The translations under genes and the position numbers were made by a program. Source: Spirochaetaceae bacterium (GTDB taxonomy: Bacteria; Spirochaetota; Spirochaetia; UBA9216). Taken from it: DNA of 42,137 nucleotides. The notes under the pieces were generated by a model. It ran no database searches and was not told the DNA's origin. It was given only the letters and a program-made list of their open reading frames with translations. Location: contig JAQQAK010000197.1 of the NCBI GenBank assembly GCA_028527945.1, positions 1-42,137 on the forward strand, given 5' to 3'. Below, one piece after another: positions 9,420-18,109 of this stretch (its first letter is position 1; each line of letters begins with the position of its first letter).

Positions 9420-11735
9420 TTAAAATTCATGTTTTAAACTTGTCATTGCTATAACCGCCTGTCCAAGGGCTATAGCTCCATCGTTAGGCGGTGTCAGGCT
9501 GTGAAGCAGAACCTTGAAACCTTTCTTTTCAAGACTTAATACACACAAGGATGTAAGAAGCTTGTTCTGAAATACACCTCCACTCAACGCGCATGTATTT
9601 AGTCCAGTGCTGTCGCGGGATATCTTGCATCCCTCTGTAATCATTTCAGATAGAACTGAATGAAATTCAAACGCGAGCTGTTCCTTTTCTATTCCAGCAA
9701 GAACGGAATCGGTTATATGTCTAAAGAGCAGATCTGTGCTTAGCTCAAATTTTCTACCGTTTTTCGAGAGCATTTTCTTTGCCCATTCTTTTACGGGAGA
9801 TTTTGCTCCTTTAAAGTTTTCTGCCGCAAACTGCAAGGCCATAGCCGCTTCCCCTTCAAATGTTGAACATTTTTTTATAGAAAGAACTGCGCTTACAGCA
9901 TCAAAAAGTCTTCCGGAGCTTGTGGAGCTAACAGTATTAATGCCTCTATCTATTATTGCTCTTTGAATATTCATCTCTTTCTTTGTGCAGAGCTTAAGGC
10001 TGTTAATTATTTCTTCAGATTCATTTCCGTAAATTTGACATAGCATTGAGACGGCGATTTTCCATCCTTCTCTTGCTGAAGAATCTCCGCCGGGCTGAGT
10101 GAATGGGCAGATACTACCAAGCCTTTCAAAATCCCTGTAAGAAGCCCTGAGGAATTCTCCTCCCCATATACTTCCGTCTGTTCCATATCCGGTACCGTCA
10201 AAACATACGCCTATAACATCTTCCTTATAATTATTTTCTGCCATGCAGGAGGCTACGTGTGCCCAGTGGTGCTGTACCCTGATAACTGGAATATTCAGTT
10301 TTTCAGCAACCATGACCGAATTATATCCGGGATGTAAATCACAGGCTGCGATCTGTGGTTCTGCTTCAAGAAGTCCTTTCATTCTTGTTATGGACTCTTT
10401 AAGAGCAGTAATTGTTCGTATGTCTGAAAGATCTCCGACATACGGCGATAGATAAAAAAGATTGCCTTTTCCTATGCAGAATGAATTTTTCAATTCTCCG
10501 CCAATTCCTATAACCTGGCCGTTTAAGGTTTCTGACAACAGAAAAGGAAGGGGGGCGTAGCCACGAGATCGGCGAATCATATACGGTTTATGTTGAAAAA
10601 AGTCCATCACTGAATCATCAGCGCGAAGCAATATTCTTCGGTTATTAGAAAGTATTAGATCGCAGAAGCTTCTAATTTCGGAAATTGCGTCTTTGTCATT
10701 TCGGCAGATGGGCGCTCCTGATACATTACCGCTTGTCATAAGAAGGCAGTCAGTCATTTTTATATTATCATCGTATTCAAAAAGGAGCATATGTACCGGA
10801 GTGTACGGCAACATAACGCCTACAGTCGGATTATCTGGAGCAATTTGATTGCATAAGCTGCTATTAGCTTTCTTTGGTAACAGAATTATTGGTTTTTCAT
10901 GACCTGTAAGTATTTTTTCCTGCTCAGGTAGTATTGCACATTCTCTTTTTGCGGTATCTATATCGCGGAGCATAACTGCAAAGGGTTTAGTAGGGCGGTT
11001 TTTAAGACGTCGTAGACGGCTTACTGCCTTTTGATCTTTGGCATTGCAGCATAGGAGAAACCCTCCTATTCCTTTAACAGCTATAATCTTTCCTTCCATT
11101 ATTGCTTTTCTGGCTGTAGTTATGGCTTCACGATTTTTTTCTTTTTGACCTATAATATACAGTTCCGGGCCGCAGCTGTTGCAGCATACTGGTTGGGCGT
11201 CATACCTTCTTGTTTCAGAATGAGTGTATTCATATTCGCATTCATCGCACATTGGAAAGTCCGCCATGGTTGTTCGCTCTCTGTCGTATGGAAGAGATTC
11301 AAGGATGGTAAGTCTCGGCCCACAATTAGTACAGTTTATAAAAGGATGAAGGTAGCGCCTGTTGTTTTTGTCAAAGAGTTCCTCCCTGCATTTGTCGCAT
11401 GTTGCTATATCCGGAGATACAAAAATATCTCCACTTTCTTTCTTGCTATCTATTATTCTAAAACTATCAAAGAGTTCTTCTGTGGAATCATTGATTTCTA
11501 TTTTTATTATTGCTGACCTCTCCGGAGGAGTTTTTCTTAGCGCTTCTAAAAGACCTTTGATAGCAGATTCAGAGCCTTGTGCTTTTATCTCGACAAAAGA
11601 CCCTTTGTTTGCTACCCAGCCCTTTATTCCCAGTGCGCAGGCTGTTTTACTGACAAAGGGTCTAAATCCTACTCCTTGTACAATACCGTAAACACGAATA
11701 ACACGGGCAGCTGTAGCTATTAATTCCGCCTTCAT
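9420..11735 (-). CDS. hypF: HypF, carbamoyltransferase
   Basis: A full-length 771-residue HypF. In order it has an acylphosphatase domain ('GIVQGVGFRPFV', about residues 15-95), two zinc-finger segments ('CDKC...CTNCGPRLT' and 'CDECEYEY...CCNSCGPEL', about 110-195), a YrdC-like domain (about 200-390), and a Kae1-like domain with 'VQHHWAHVASCMAEN', 'GVCFDGTGYGTDG' and 'ALSGGVFQNKLL'. It makes carbamoyl-adenylate from carbamoyl phosphate and passes the carbamoyl group to HypE. Its ATG overlaps the stop of the upstream nitrogenase-like gene (ATGA), tying Hyp genes and nitrogenase-like genes into one transcription unit. Confidence 0.97.
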   Translation of the reverse strand: MKAELIATAARVIRVYGIVQGVGFRPFVSKTACALGIKGWVANKGSFVEIKAQGSESAIKGLLEALRKTPPERSAIIKIEINDSTEELFDSFRIIDSKKESGDIFVSPDIATCDKCREELFDKNNRRYLHPFINCTNCGPRLTILESLPYDRERTTMADFPMCDECEYEYTHSETRRYDAQPVCCNSCGPELYIIGQKEKNREAITTARKAIMEGKIIAVKGIGGFLLCCNAKDQKAVSRLRRLKNRPTKPFAVMLRDIDTAKRECAILPEQEKILTGHEKPIILLPKKANSSLCNQIAPDNPTVGVMLPYTPVHMLLFEYDDNIKMTDCLLMTSGNVSGAPICRNDKDAISEIRSFCDLILSNNRRILLRADDSVMDFFQHKPYMIRRSRGYAPLPFLLSETLNGQVIGIGGELKNSFCIGKGNLFYLSPYVGDLSDIRTITALKESITRMKGLLEAEPQIAACDLHPGYNSVMVAEKLNIPVIRVQHHWAHVASCMAENNYKEDVIGVCFDGTGYGTDGSIWGGEFLRASYRDFERLGSICPFTQPGGDSSAREGWKIAVSMLCQIYGNESEEIINSLKLCTKKEMNIQRAIIDRGINTVSSTSSGRLFDAVSAVLSIKKCSTFEGEAAMALQFAAENFKGAKSPVKEWAKKMLSKNGRKFELSTDLLFRHITDSVLAGIEKEQLAFEFHSVLSEMITEGCKISRDSTGLNTCALSGGVFQNKLLTSLCVLSLEKKGFKVLLHSLTPPNDGAIALGQAVIAMTSLKHEF

Positions 11736-12778
11736 TTTTCAAGCCTTCCAGATACCGCAAAATGTGGAAAGTCAATAAATCGTCCATTATATTTTTTCAT
11801 TACACGCCTGAAAATTTCATCTCCAATAACTACATCATAATCTCCACTTTCTAAAATTCCTTTAAGCTGATCCTCTTCTGTAAGTCTGAAATCATGCTCT
11901 TGCATCAGGCTCTCTTTCAGCATAAACCATGACGCTACGGTGATATCAGCTTCTGTTTTTTTCAAGATTAAATCTCTAACACTATTGGCCGCTACCTGTT
12001 GGTGAATTATCAGTATTTTTTTCCCCTTTAATTCATAGAGCTCTTTTTGAAGGCTTTCCGGGATGGGTATGATATTAGTGATATAAGGAGTTCCAAATTT
12101 TTCTTTAAGGTATTCTGCTGCCTTAAGCCCCGATGGGGAAACTACAATATTTTTTTCTACTGCCGAAGCCTTTTTTATAAATTCAAGTCCGCTTCCCATT
12201 CCATAACAGGTTGTGTTTTTCCATCCTCTATTTTCTAAATATACTGTTATATTTTTTTCAGCTTCCAGGTTGCTGAAATCAAGAGGTGTTGCACCTATCA
12301 CGCCTGCACTTCCTTTCTTTACTGGTAGTTGTTCGACACTGAAGGTTTTAAAAAGCTCCAGATACGCTTGTTCTGCGCCCTCGTCATAATATCTGGTTCC
12401 GGTTGTTTCTATTGTTATAGACGGCAGTCCTGTGCGTTTTTCAGCCATTCGTTTCAAAGCCTTGAAGTCTGTAGCTATTACCGCCGGAACAGGGGTTCCT
12501 ACAAGGGTTGTGAAGTCTACATTTGTTTTGGACGCTGCATCCTGAAGTTTTTCAATAAGTTTGTCATCACGCCCAAGGATAGCATCTATATCGCGGAGTC
12601 CTGCACTAAAAATAGCGCTTTTTTTATGAAACCACCGCGGTTCATCAAATCCACATATATTTCCGGTACATCCTCCCGCGTCACAGATTACTGTAAGACC
12701 ACCAAGCTCGTATAAAACTGACACTGCGCCAGAAAGATCCGGAGCAAAGGGAGACAGCCGCTTTAAAAGATTATTCAT
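11732..12778 (-). CDS. Nitrogenase component 1-like protein, K-type subunit, module B
   Basis: A short (348-residue) member of the NifD/NifK superfamily; true nitrogenase subunits are about 450-520 residues. It resembles the K-type protein of the other module (14869-16020): both have 'SG..S.LYELGG.TV..DA.GC' (Cys37), then 'DEPRW', 'G..P......TD..AL' and 'GATPLDFS'. At the position of the third P-cluster Cys of NifD/K (ITC in the module B partner) it has V-G-T-P, so one of the usual ligands is absent; extra Cys lie at 32 and 42. It overlaps its upstream partner by 8 bp and hypF by 4 bp. Expected role: one half of a heterodimeric reductase served by the NifH-like protein. Substrate unknown. Confidence 0.85.
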   Translation of the reverse strand: MNNLLKRLSPFAPDLSGAVSVLYELGGLTVICDAGGCTGNICGFDEPRWFHKKSAIFSAGLRDIDAILGRDDKLIEKLQDAASKTNVDFTTLVGTPVPAVIATDFKALKRMAEKRTGLPSITIETTGTRYYDEGAEQAYLELFKTFSVEQLPVKKGSAGVIGATPLDFSNLEAEKNITVYLENRGWKNTTCYGMGSGLEFIKKASAVEKNIVVSPSGLKAAEYLKEKFGTPYITNIIPIPESLQKELYELKGKKILIIHQQVAANSVRDLILKKTEADITVASWFMLKESLMQEHDFRLTEEDQLKGILESGDYDVVIGDEIFRRVMKKYNGRFIDFPHFAVSGRLEK

Positions 12779-14072
12779 TTATTATTCCTCCTGACAAAGC
12801 TGTATTGAGACTTGTAAAAAGTCTTTTAACTCCTGAGTAACCAAACGGTTGGCGTTCTTCGTTCCAGTAGATTCCAGGACATTCTGAATGGTAATAGGCC
12901 GCGTCCTGGCCTATGAAGGCGTCTGCGTCTGAGTTTTCAGCGCTATGGTAGAGCATTGTTGGAGACAGGTTTGAATAGATTCTTGTTTCCGGACTTATAT
13001 CCGAAATCTTCTTTATATATGCGAAGTTTATCTCGCCTGCCGTCCCATAAATATCGGAGACTGAAAATCCGTAACGTATTAATGCCAGAGATAATTCAAA
13101 TGGATCCGCGTTTACCCATTCACCTACCGCAAATATACGATTACTATGCTTTTTGTAGCATTCCTCTATAGCTGAAAGGGCTTCGTCATAGTATTTTTGA
13201 TCATCAAACTTTATTCCGGCAGCCTCTCCAAATAGTTTATATTGAGTTTGAATTTTGTCGATCTGATACATTCTGTTTAATTCTATACCAGGAATTTCCA
13301 GTCTGTCTGCCATATCCTGTGCAGCGTATCTTGCCTCCTGATTAAGAATCAGATTAAAGTTTGCTTCGGACATCTTCATGTATTCATTAAAATTTTCACA
13401 TCTGGAAATTTCCCGGATTTGAGTGACACCCGCTTTTTTAAGCATGGTGTAGAGTTCACATTCATCATCAATAGGAGAAAAATATCCAAGCAGGTTAACC
13501 GATGTCGGCTTTTTGGGAGTAGGCTCAAGAAGAGAATAGATCGATTTTCTTACCGCGGCCATTGGAGGGAGCCTCCCTTCTCTAGTAAGGGCGTACATAT
13601 AGCATGGCAGAACTGGAATGCCCACAAATGCTGAGGCCTTCCGACATACCCGTTCCATATCGGTACCAAGAAGGGCGTCTACACATGTTATACAGATCAT
13701 AACAACAGATGGTGGTTGTTCACATGCTTCGCAAACTTCTTTAACGGCCTCTGGTATCTTTGAAAGATGGCGTCCTGTTACAATATCCGTTTCATCCATC
13801 AGCATATAGAAGAACTTGTCGGAATCGCCTTCTTTTCCTCCAGCCAATGTGGTGTTTCTTCCACAGCAGGCCGGAGCCGCAAGTAACATAACAGACCCTG
13901 GAATAGACAGCCCCGCGCGTTTGACTCCAAATCCCTGAGCACCAGGAGAATTAAAGGCTAGGGTTGCCGGAGAGCTGTAGATCATATGAGCTGAAGACTG
14001 AAGTTCTGCAGGAATATTATCCTGCCCCAAAGCCGCAAGTTGTTTTGCTGTGATGCTGTAAACATTATTCAT
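12771..14072 (-). CDS. Nitrogenase component 1-like protein, D-type subunit, module B
   Basis: A 433-residue NifD/NifK-superfamily protein. The ATG at 14072 is preferred because GGAGG lies 5 bases upstream; an in-frame ATG at 14087 has none. Two Cys motifs are visible: 'APACCGRN' (Cys69/70) and 'ICITCVDALLGTD' (Cys127/130), the latter matching the S-T-C region of NifD. The position of the first P-cluster Cys is filled by 'SPGAQGFG', without Cys. It aligns over its length with the D-type protein of module A (16017-17348), for example at the 'YS.L.P.PK' segment near residue 180. Overlaps with both neighbours indicate coupled translation. It should pair with the following K-type protein. Confidence 0.87.
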   Translation of the reverse strand: MNNVYSITAKQLAALGQDNIPAELQSSAHMIYSSPATLAFNSPGAQGFGVKRAGLSIPGSVMLLAAPACCGRNTTLAGGKEGDSDKFFYMLMDETDIVTGRHLSKIPEAVKEVCEACEQPPSVVMICITCVDALLGTDMERVCRKASAFVGIPVLPCYMYALTREGRLPPMAAVRKSIYSLLEPTPKKPTSVNLLGYFSPIDDECELYTMLKKAGVTQIREISRCENFNEYMKMSEANFNLILNQEARYAAQDMADRLEIPGIELNRMYQIDKIQTQYKLFGEAAGIKFDDQKYYDEALSAIEECYKKHSNRIFAVGEWVNADPFELSLALIRYGFSVSDIYGTAGEINFAYIKKISDISPETRIYSNLSPTMLYHSAENSDADAFIGQDAAYYHSECPGIYWNEERQPFGYSGVKRLFTSLNTALSGGIINE

Positions 14073-14829
14073 TAGAGCCTCCGTCATTAATAAACTGCTC
14101 TGCCAGTTTCAGGAATATCTGGCTTACATGAAGCATTTTGTCTCCCTCTATAACGGTTTTTCCCATATCCTCATAGCGGATAATGTCGTCACTTCTTGGT
14201 ATATCAGCTATGATAGGGAGTCCGGCTTTATTAGCGAAATCAGTAACCTTTTCCTCTTCCCTTTCAACACTTCTCCGGTTCATCACAATTCCCTTAACCT
14301 TTGCGTAGCCACGATCTTCGAAGTTGTTTACTGCTGTGTTTATATTGTTTGCGGCATACAAGGCCATTTTTTCTCCTGACGTTACAATAATAATCTCCGA
14401 GGCATAGCCCTCACGTATTGGGGCCGCAAATCCACCACATACAACGTCTCCTAGCACATCATATAAAACAACATCGGGCTGATACTTCTTAAATAGTTTA
14501 AGATCCTCAAGAAGGCTGAATGTTGTAATTATTCCCCGTCCAGCGCATCCCAGACCAGGAGTAGGGCCGCCTGTTTCTATGCATAGAATCCCTTTGAACC
14601 CTTCCTTTGCAATATCTTCTATTTTTTCAGGTTCCCGGTCATATTCGCGTAAATAATTCATAACTGGCATAACAGGATTGCCGTTAAGCAGGTTTGTTGT
14701 AGAGTCAGCTTTTGGATCACATCCTATCTGAATTACTTTCTTGCCAAGAGCCGCAAAGGAGGCGGCAAGGTTGCTTGTAATAGTTGACTTTCCTATTCCG
14801 CCCTTTCCGTAAACAGCAATCTTTATCAT
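14065..14829 (-). CDS. NifH-like ATPase/reductase, module B
   Basis: A 254-residue NifH/BchL/CfbC-type iron protein. The P-loop is G-K-G-G-I-G-K-S-T (residues 8-16), followed by 'IGCDPKADST'. Both cluster-ligand Cys are present: Cys95 in 'PGLGCAGRGI' and Cys131 in 'DVLGDVVCGGF', which is also switch II. It should form a homodimer bridging one [4Fe-4S] and deliver electrons with ATP hydrolysis to the D/K proteins encoded next. A GGAGG site precedes the ATG. Only 39 bp separate it from the previous gene. It lacks the neighbours expected for nitrogen fixation, bacteriochlorophyll or F430 synthesis. Confidence 0.93.
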   Translation of the reverse strand: MIKIAVYGKGGIGKSTITSNLAASFAALGKKVIQIGCDPKADSTTNLLNGNPVMPVMNYLREYDREPEKIEDIAKEGFKGILCIETGGPTPGLGCAGRGIITTFSLLEDLKLFKKYQPDVVLYDVLGDVVCGGFAAPIREGYASEIIIVTSGEKMALYAANNINTAVNNFEDRGYAKVKGIVMNRRSVEREEEKVTDFANKAGLPIIADIPRSDDIIRYEDMGKTVIEGDKMLHVSQIFLKLAEQFINDGGSNE

Positions 14830-14868
14830 AGTTCCTCCAGTATTTGTTTCTTTATATTCATAGGCACT

Positions 14869-16020
14869 TTAAATATCTCTAAAAACTGTAGCTTTTAGAG
14901 ATTCCTTTATCATATTGGGTATTTCGCTTCGATAGCATCTTCCGGAGAAGGCCTCATGCGGAAGTCGGTAAAACGGTACATCATTAGGGCAGATGGGCTT
15001 ATAAAGGGGGTCTGCTATAATTCCGGATGCAAGAGCAAGCTCTTTTTCCGCGCTTTCTTCGTCCGGAATTTCACCATCACTTTCTGCCTGCAATTCAGTT
15101 GATGTTTCAAGCGGACATAAAACCCTTGCCGTCTTTCCGTATTCCAGCTCAATAGCGCGTGCTAACGAACCGGAATAAATGCTTTCACCTACTATTGAAA
15201 GATTGCTCCCGTTTGTAAAACGTTCTGAACTCGGAAAGAGGTTTTCTTTGTTTTTTGAAGCTGTTCTCAATTTATCTGCGAGAACTCCAGCAAACTTTTG
15301 ACCGAATGGGACTCCGGTAACATATGGTGTTCCGAATCTCTTTTTCAACAGTTTTGCCGCGGAAAGCCCACTGTATGATATAACCAGATTTACACTGGCT
15401 CCGGCGGCGTTTTTTATATCTTCAAGGCTGCTTCCCATTCCCATACAGGAGACTGTGCTAAACCCCTCCGTGTAAAGCCATTGTTTTATAGATTTGATAC
15501 TTCCGTTTACAGAGAAATCAAGCGGTGTTGCACCCAGTATATTTACAGAATCTTTTTTTTGCGGCATGTTATCTTCTTTACAGAAGCGATTTATTATTGC
15601 CTCGAATGCTTCTGAGGCTCCTTTTAAATAAGAATGCATTCCATTTGTCTGTATACAAAAAGAAGGTATACCTGTGTTTTCTTCTATTTCTATAGCTAAT
15701 GCCTGATAATCTGTTCCAATCATCATTGCTACGGGAGCTCCACATAGGGCAATGAATTTGGGCGAAAGCTTACTTGCTGTTTCTGTAATATCTGAAACCA
15801 GCTTTGCATCATCCCCCATTATTGCCTCAGTTTCTGTGAGGGCGGAAATGTATACCATGCTGTCAATATCGTACCACCTTGGTTCATCGTGTGTTGTATA
15901 TGTCGAGTTGCATCCTGAAGCGTCATGAACTACTGTCATGCCTCCCAATTCATAGAGGGCAGAGCACACACCAGAGGTGTCTGCCGCGTATATTGGTATA
16001 ATTCTTGCGCTATGTTTCAT
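14869..16020 (-). CDS. Nitrogenase component 1-like protein, K-type subunit, module A
   Basis: A 383-residue NifD/NifK-superfamily protein starting at the ATG at 16020, which overlaps the upstream stop as ATGA; an in-frame TTG lies 6 bp further up. 'SGVCSALYELGGMTVVHDASGC' carries Cys19 and Cys37, followed by 'THDEPRW'. The usual third-Cys region reads 'LCGAPVAMMIGTD'. It shares 'GATPLDFS', 'MGMGS.LE.IK' and 'FGTPY' with the module B K-type protein, so the two are clear paralogues. An acidic stretch near residues 310-325 (ESDGEIPDEESAEKE) is unique to this copy. Role inferred: partner of the D-type protein in a reductase of unknown substrate. Confidence 0.85.
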   Translation of the reverse strand: MKHSARIIPIYAADTSGVCSALYELGGMTVVHDASGCNSTYTTHDEPRWYDIDSMVYISALTETEAIMGDDAKLVSDITETASKLSPKFIALCGAPVAMMIGTDYQALAIEIEENTGIPSFCIQTNGMHSYLKGASEAFEAIINRFCKEDNMPQKKDSVNILGATPLDFSVNGSIKSIKQWLYTEGFSTVSCMGMGSSLEDIKNAAGASVNLVISYSGLSAAKLLKKRFGTPYVTGVPFGQKFAGVLADKLRTASKNKENLFPSSERFTNGSNLSIVGESIYSGSLARAIELEYGKTARVLCPLETSTELQAESDGEIPDEESAEKELALASGIIADPLYKPICPNDVPFYRLPHEAFSGRCYRSEIPNMIKESLKATVFRDI

Positions 16021-17348
16021 AAGCAACTCTCACATCCAAGCCCCTTATAGCTTATTAGCTCTTTTGTTTTTTTTGGCTTAAGGCTGGCCTCTATCATCAT
16101 TTCTGCTAACCGGATTATTCCGCTAAAACCGTATAGCCCTCCACCTGAGACTATGTTGACAAAATATGGTGTATTATTGAAATAGGCTGCTTTTTGACCT
16201 ATTGCAAGAACCTTTCTTTCTGGAATTTCTTTTTTAAGAAAACGCTTTTCAGGATGAACCGTTGAAGCTAATAAAATATTAGGCGCATGTTCTTTCAACC
16301 AAATAAAGTCTTCTTCTTCAGTAGCCACAAAGGCCTCGGAATAAATTTTTTCTACTCTAAAACTGTGTTCTGTCAGCAGCCTTGCCAAGCTTATTGGGCG
16401 TGGAGTCGCTGTGTAATCTATTGTTATGGGAAGATTTCCTATTTCTGTATGAGCCGCCTCAAGAGCCTTTTCTGCCTTTCTTATATCTTCTGAAAAATCC
16501 GGTATTTTCATATCTAATTCTACAGAAAGTCGTTTAAAATTCTCTGTTATTTCATGATATGAATAGCTTAAAGGTATATGCAGGTGTCTCTGTCCAAGGC
16601 GCCGTTCAAGTTCCTCTCCAGCAGCATAGGTTGTTGGAAGATATGTAATATTTACAGCACTCTCGGCCATATTAAGAAAGGCCTTGTAGCTTTTGCAGTT
16701 TGTAATGTCTTTTATCACAAAGCTGCTTTTTTTTATCATTGTAATAAGTCTACCTGATTGATCTGTCGGTCTATCATTTCCAATTATATTGATGCTTTTG
16801 CTGTTTTTAGGCACAGGTTTTAGCGGGCTATAGAGTTGTTTACGCATCAGGGCATCCGGAGTAAGACCACTCTTTCGCATAGTAGGAGTCATATAGCTTT
16901 CAATAAAGTCTACAGTTGGAAATCTTTTTTCAAGCTCTTTAAGCGTTATAGCAAAATCGCAGCATGCAAAAAGATGTACACAGCTTAAAAAAACTAATAC
17001 AACAGGAGGCAACGTTTCCATTTTATTCAAGATTTCTGTAGTTCCATTTACAATATCGTCTTCAAGACTCGCATCAAGAAAGTCGTTTTCACAGATTGAA
17101 ACCCATGACATCCTGTCCATGGCGTTCATTTCGGCAGCTGTTAAAATTACTCCACGAAGGCAGCCCTGTGCGCATATAAAAATTTGATGCGATTCAGGGA
17201 TAAGCATCCCTGTATGCACTATATTCCATGTTCCTCTTGCCGGAGCATTGTATTCCAGGCCTGTAATAAATGGTTCAGGAAAGGCTGCCTTTGCAATACT
17301 TATCTCAGGGGCTTTAGTTTCATTAATAGTTTTAAGACTTTTCAGCAT
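16017..17348 (-). CDS. Nitrogenase component 1-like protein, D-type subunit, module A
   Basis: A 443-residue NifD/NifK-superfamily protein. The N-terminal motif 'NAPARGTWNIVHTGMLIPE' is followed by 'ICAQGCLRG' (Cys59, Cys63) and 'FLSCVHLFACCD' (Cys123, Cys129, Cys130). The first P-cluster Cys position is again without Cys. The extreme C-terminus ends G-L-G-C-E-S-C-L, a CxxC absent from the module B copy, which could bind metal or dock a partner (speculative). It overlaps the NifH-like gene by 7 bp and the K-type gene by 4 bp; an AGGAA site precedes the ATG. Superfamily membership is clear, exact function unknown. Confidence 0.87.
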   Translation of the reverse strand: MLKSLKTINETKAPEISIAKAAFPEPFITGLEYNAPARGTWNIVHTGMLIPESHQIFICAQGCLRGVILTAAEMNAMDRMSWVSICENDFLDASLEDDIVNGTTEILNKMETLPPVVLVFLSCVHLFACCDFAITLKELEKRFPTVDFIESYMTPTMRKSGLTPDALMRKQLYSPLKPVPKNSKSINIIGNDRPTDQSGRLITMIKKSSFVIKDITNCKSYKAFLNMAESAVNITYLPTTYAAGEELERRLGQRHLHIPLSYSYHEITENFKRLSVELDMKIPDFSEDIRKAEKALEAAHTEIGNLPITIDYTATPRPISLARLLTEHSFRVEKIYSEAFVATEEEDFIWLKEHAPNILLASTVHPEKRFLKKEIPERKVLAIGQKAAYFNNTPYFVNIVSGGGLYGFSGIIRLAEMMIEASLKPKKTKELISYKGLGCESCL

Positions 17349-18109
17349 AATTGTTTCCTATAGTCAAGTTTCAGAAGCCTTTCCGCTATCTTCCTGTATT
17401 GTTTGGCCATTTCGCTTTCAGGAAAGGCTTCTATAACCGTCTTTCCGGTAAGTTCTGCTTCTTGAACGGTCGTGCTCCAGTCCAGCTTTCCTATAATTTT
17501 TGTTTCAAGATCTTCTGCGAGCTCTTTTACTTTAGCTGATTCATTTTTTACGTTACGGTTGTTTTGAATAAGTCCAGCAAGAGAGGCGTATCCTCTCCCC
17601 TGGAATCCCTCAACTGCCATAGCAATATTGGCCGCGGCATGAAGAGCCATATTTTCTCCCGATGTAATGATGAGAACCTTGTCTGTGTATCCTCCTCTCA
17701 TTGGCATAGAGAATCCCCCGCACACAACGTCTCCCAGAACGTCGTATAAAACTACATCCGGTTTGTATTTTTCGTACGCGCCCTTTTGAGCCAATTTCTC
17801 AAGAGCTGTAATAATTCCGCGTCCGGCACATCCTTTTCCAGGCATTGGCCCTCCCGCTTCAACACAAATAACATTACCAAAGCCCCGGCATACCATATCT
17901 TCCAAATCGAAATCGTTTTTATATTCTCTGACAAGCTCAAGAACAGTAGGTAGTTTTGTATTGGAATGAAGGCTTTTTGTAGAATCAGCCTTTGGATCAC
18001 AGCCTATCTGCATTACGCTGAGCCCTGTTTGTGAAAGTGCTGCTGCAATATTGGATGTAGTGGTGGACTTTCCTATTCCGCCTTTTCCATATACGGCTAT
18101 TTTAATCAT
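17342..18109 (-). CDS. NifH-like ATPase/reductase, module A
   Basis: A 255-residue iron protein of the NifH/BchL/CfbC family, with P-loop G-K-G-G-I-G-K-S-T at residues 8-16, Cys94 in 'GKGCAGRGI' and Cys130 in 'DVLGDVVCGGF'. It is a close paralogue of the module B protein but not a recent duplicate, since loop and C-terminal sequences differ. It ends with an extra terminal Cys (RKQLC). Its ATG overlaps the hydE stop as ATGA, linking [FeFe] hydrogenase maturation and nitrogenase-like genes. It should supply electrons to the D/K proteins of module A. Confidence 0.93.
   Translation of the reverse strand: MIKIAVYGKGGIGKSTTTSNIAAALSQTGLSVMQIGCDPKADSTKSLHSNTKLPTVLELVREYKNDFDLEDMVCRGFGNVICVEAGGPMPGKGCAGRGIITALEKLAQKGAYEKYKPDVVLYDVLGDVVCGGFSMPMRGGYTDKVLIITSGENMALHAAANIAMAVEGFQGRGYASLAGLIQNNRNVKNESAKVKELAEDLETKIIGKLDWSTTVQEAELTGKTVIEAFPESEMAKQYRKIAERLLKLDYRKQLC

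Noticed and set aside
11145..11516. Plus-strand open frames opposite hypF
   Set aside because: They are antisense to the hypF zinc-finger and acylphosphatase coding region and have no supporting signals.
11732..18109. Nitrogen-fixation (nif) cluster
   Set aside because: No nifB, nifE, nifN or nifV is present, the D/K proteins are short and lack full P-cluster ligands, and the neighbours are hydrogenase maturases.
11732..18109. Protochlorophyllide/chlorin reductase or F430 (Cfb) enzymes
   Set aside because: No tetrapyrrole, photosynthesis or cfb genes accompany them, and two H-D-K modules between hydE and hypF do not match those clusters. The cobalamin genes nearby are late-pathway and in a separate operon.
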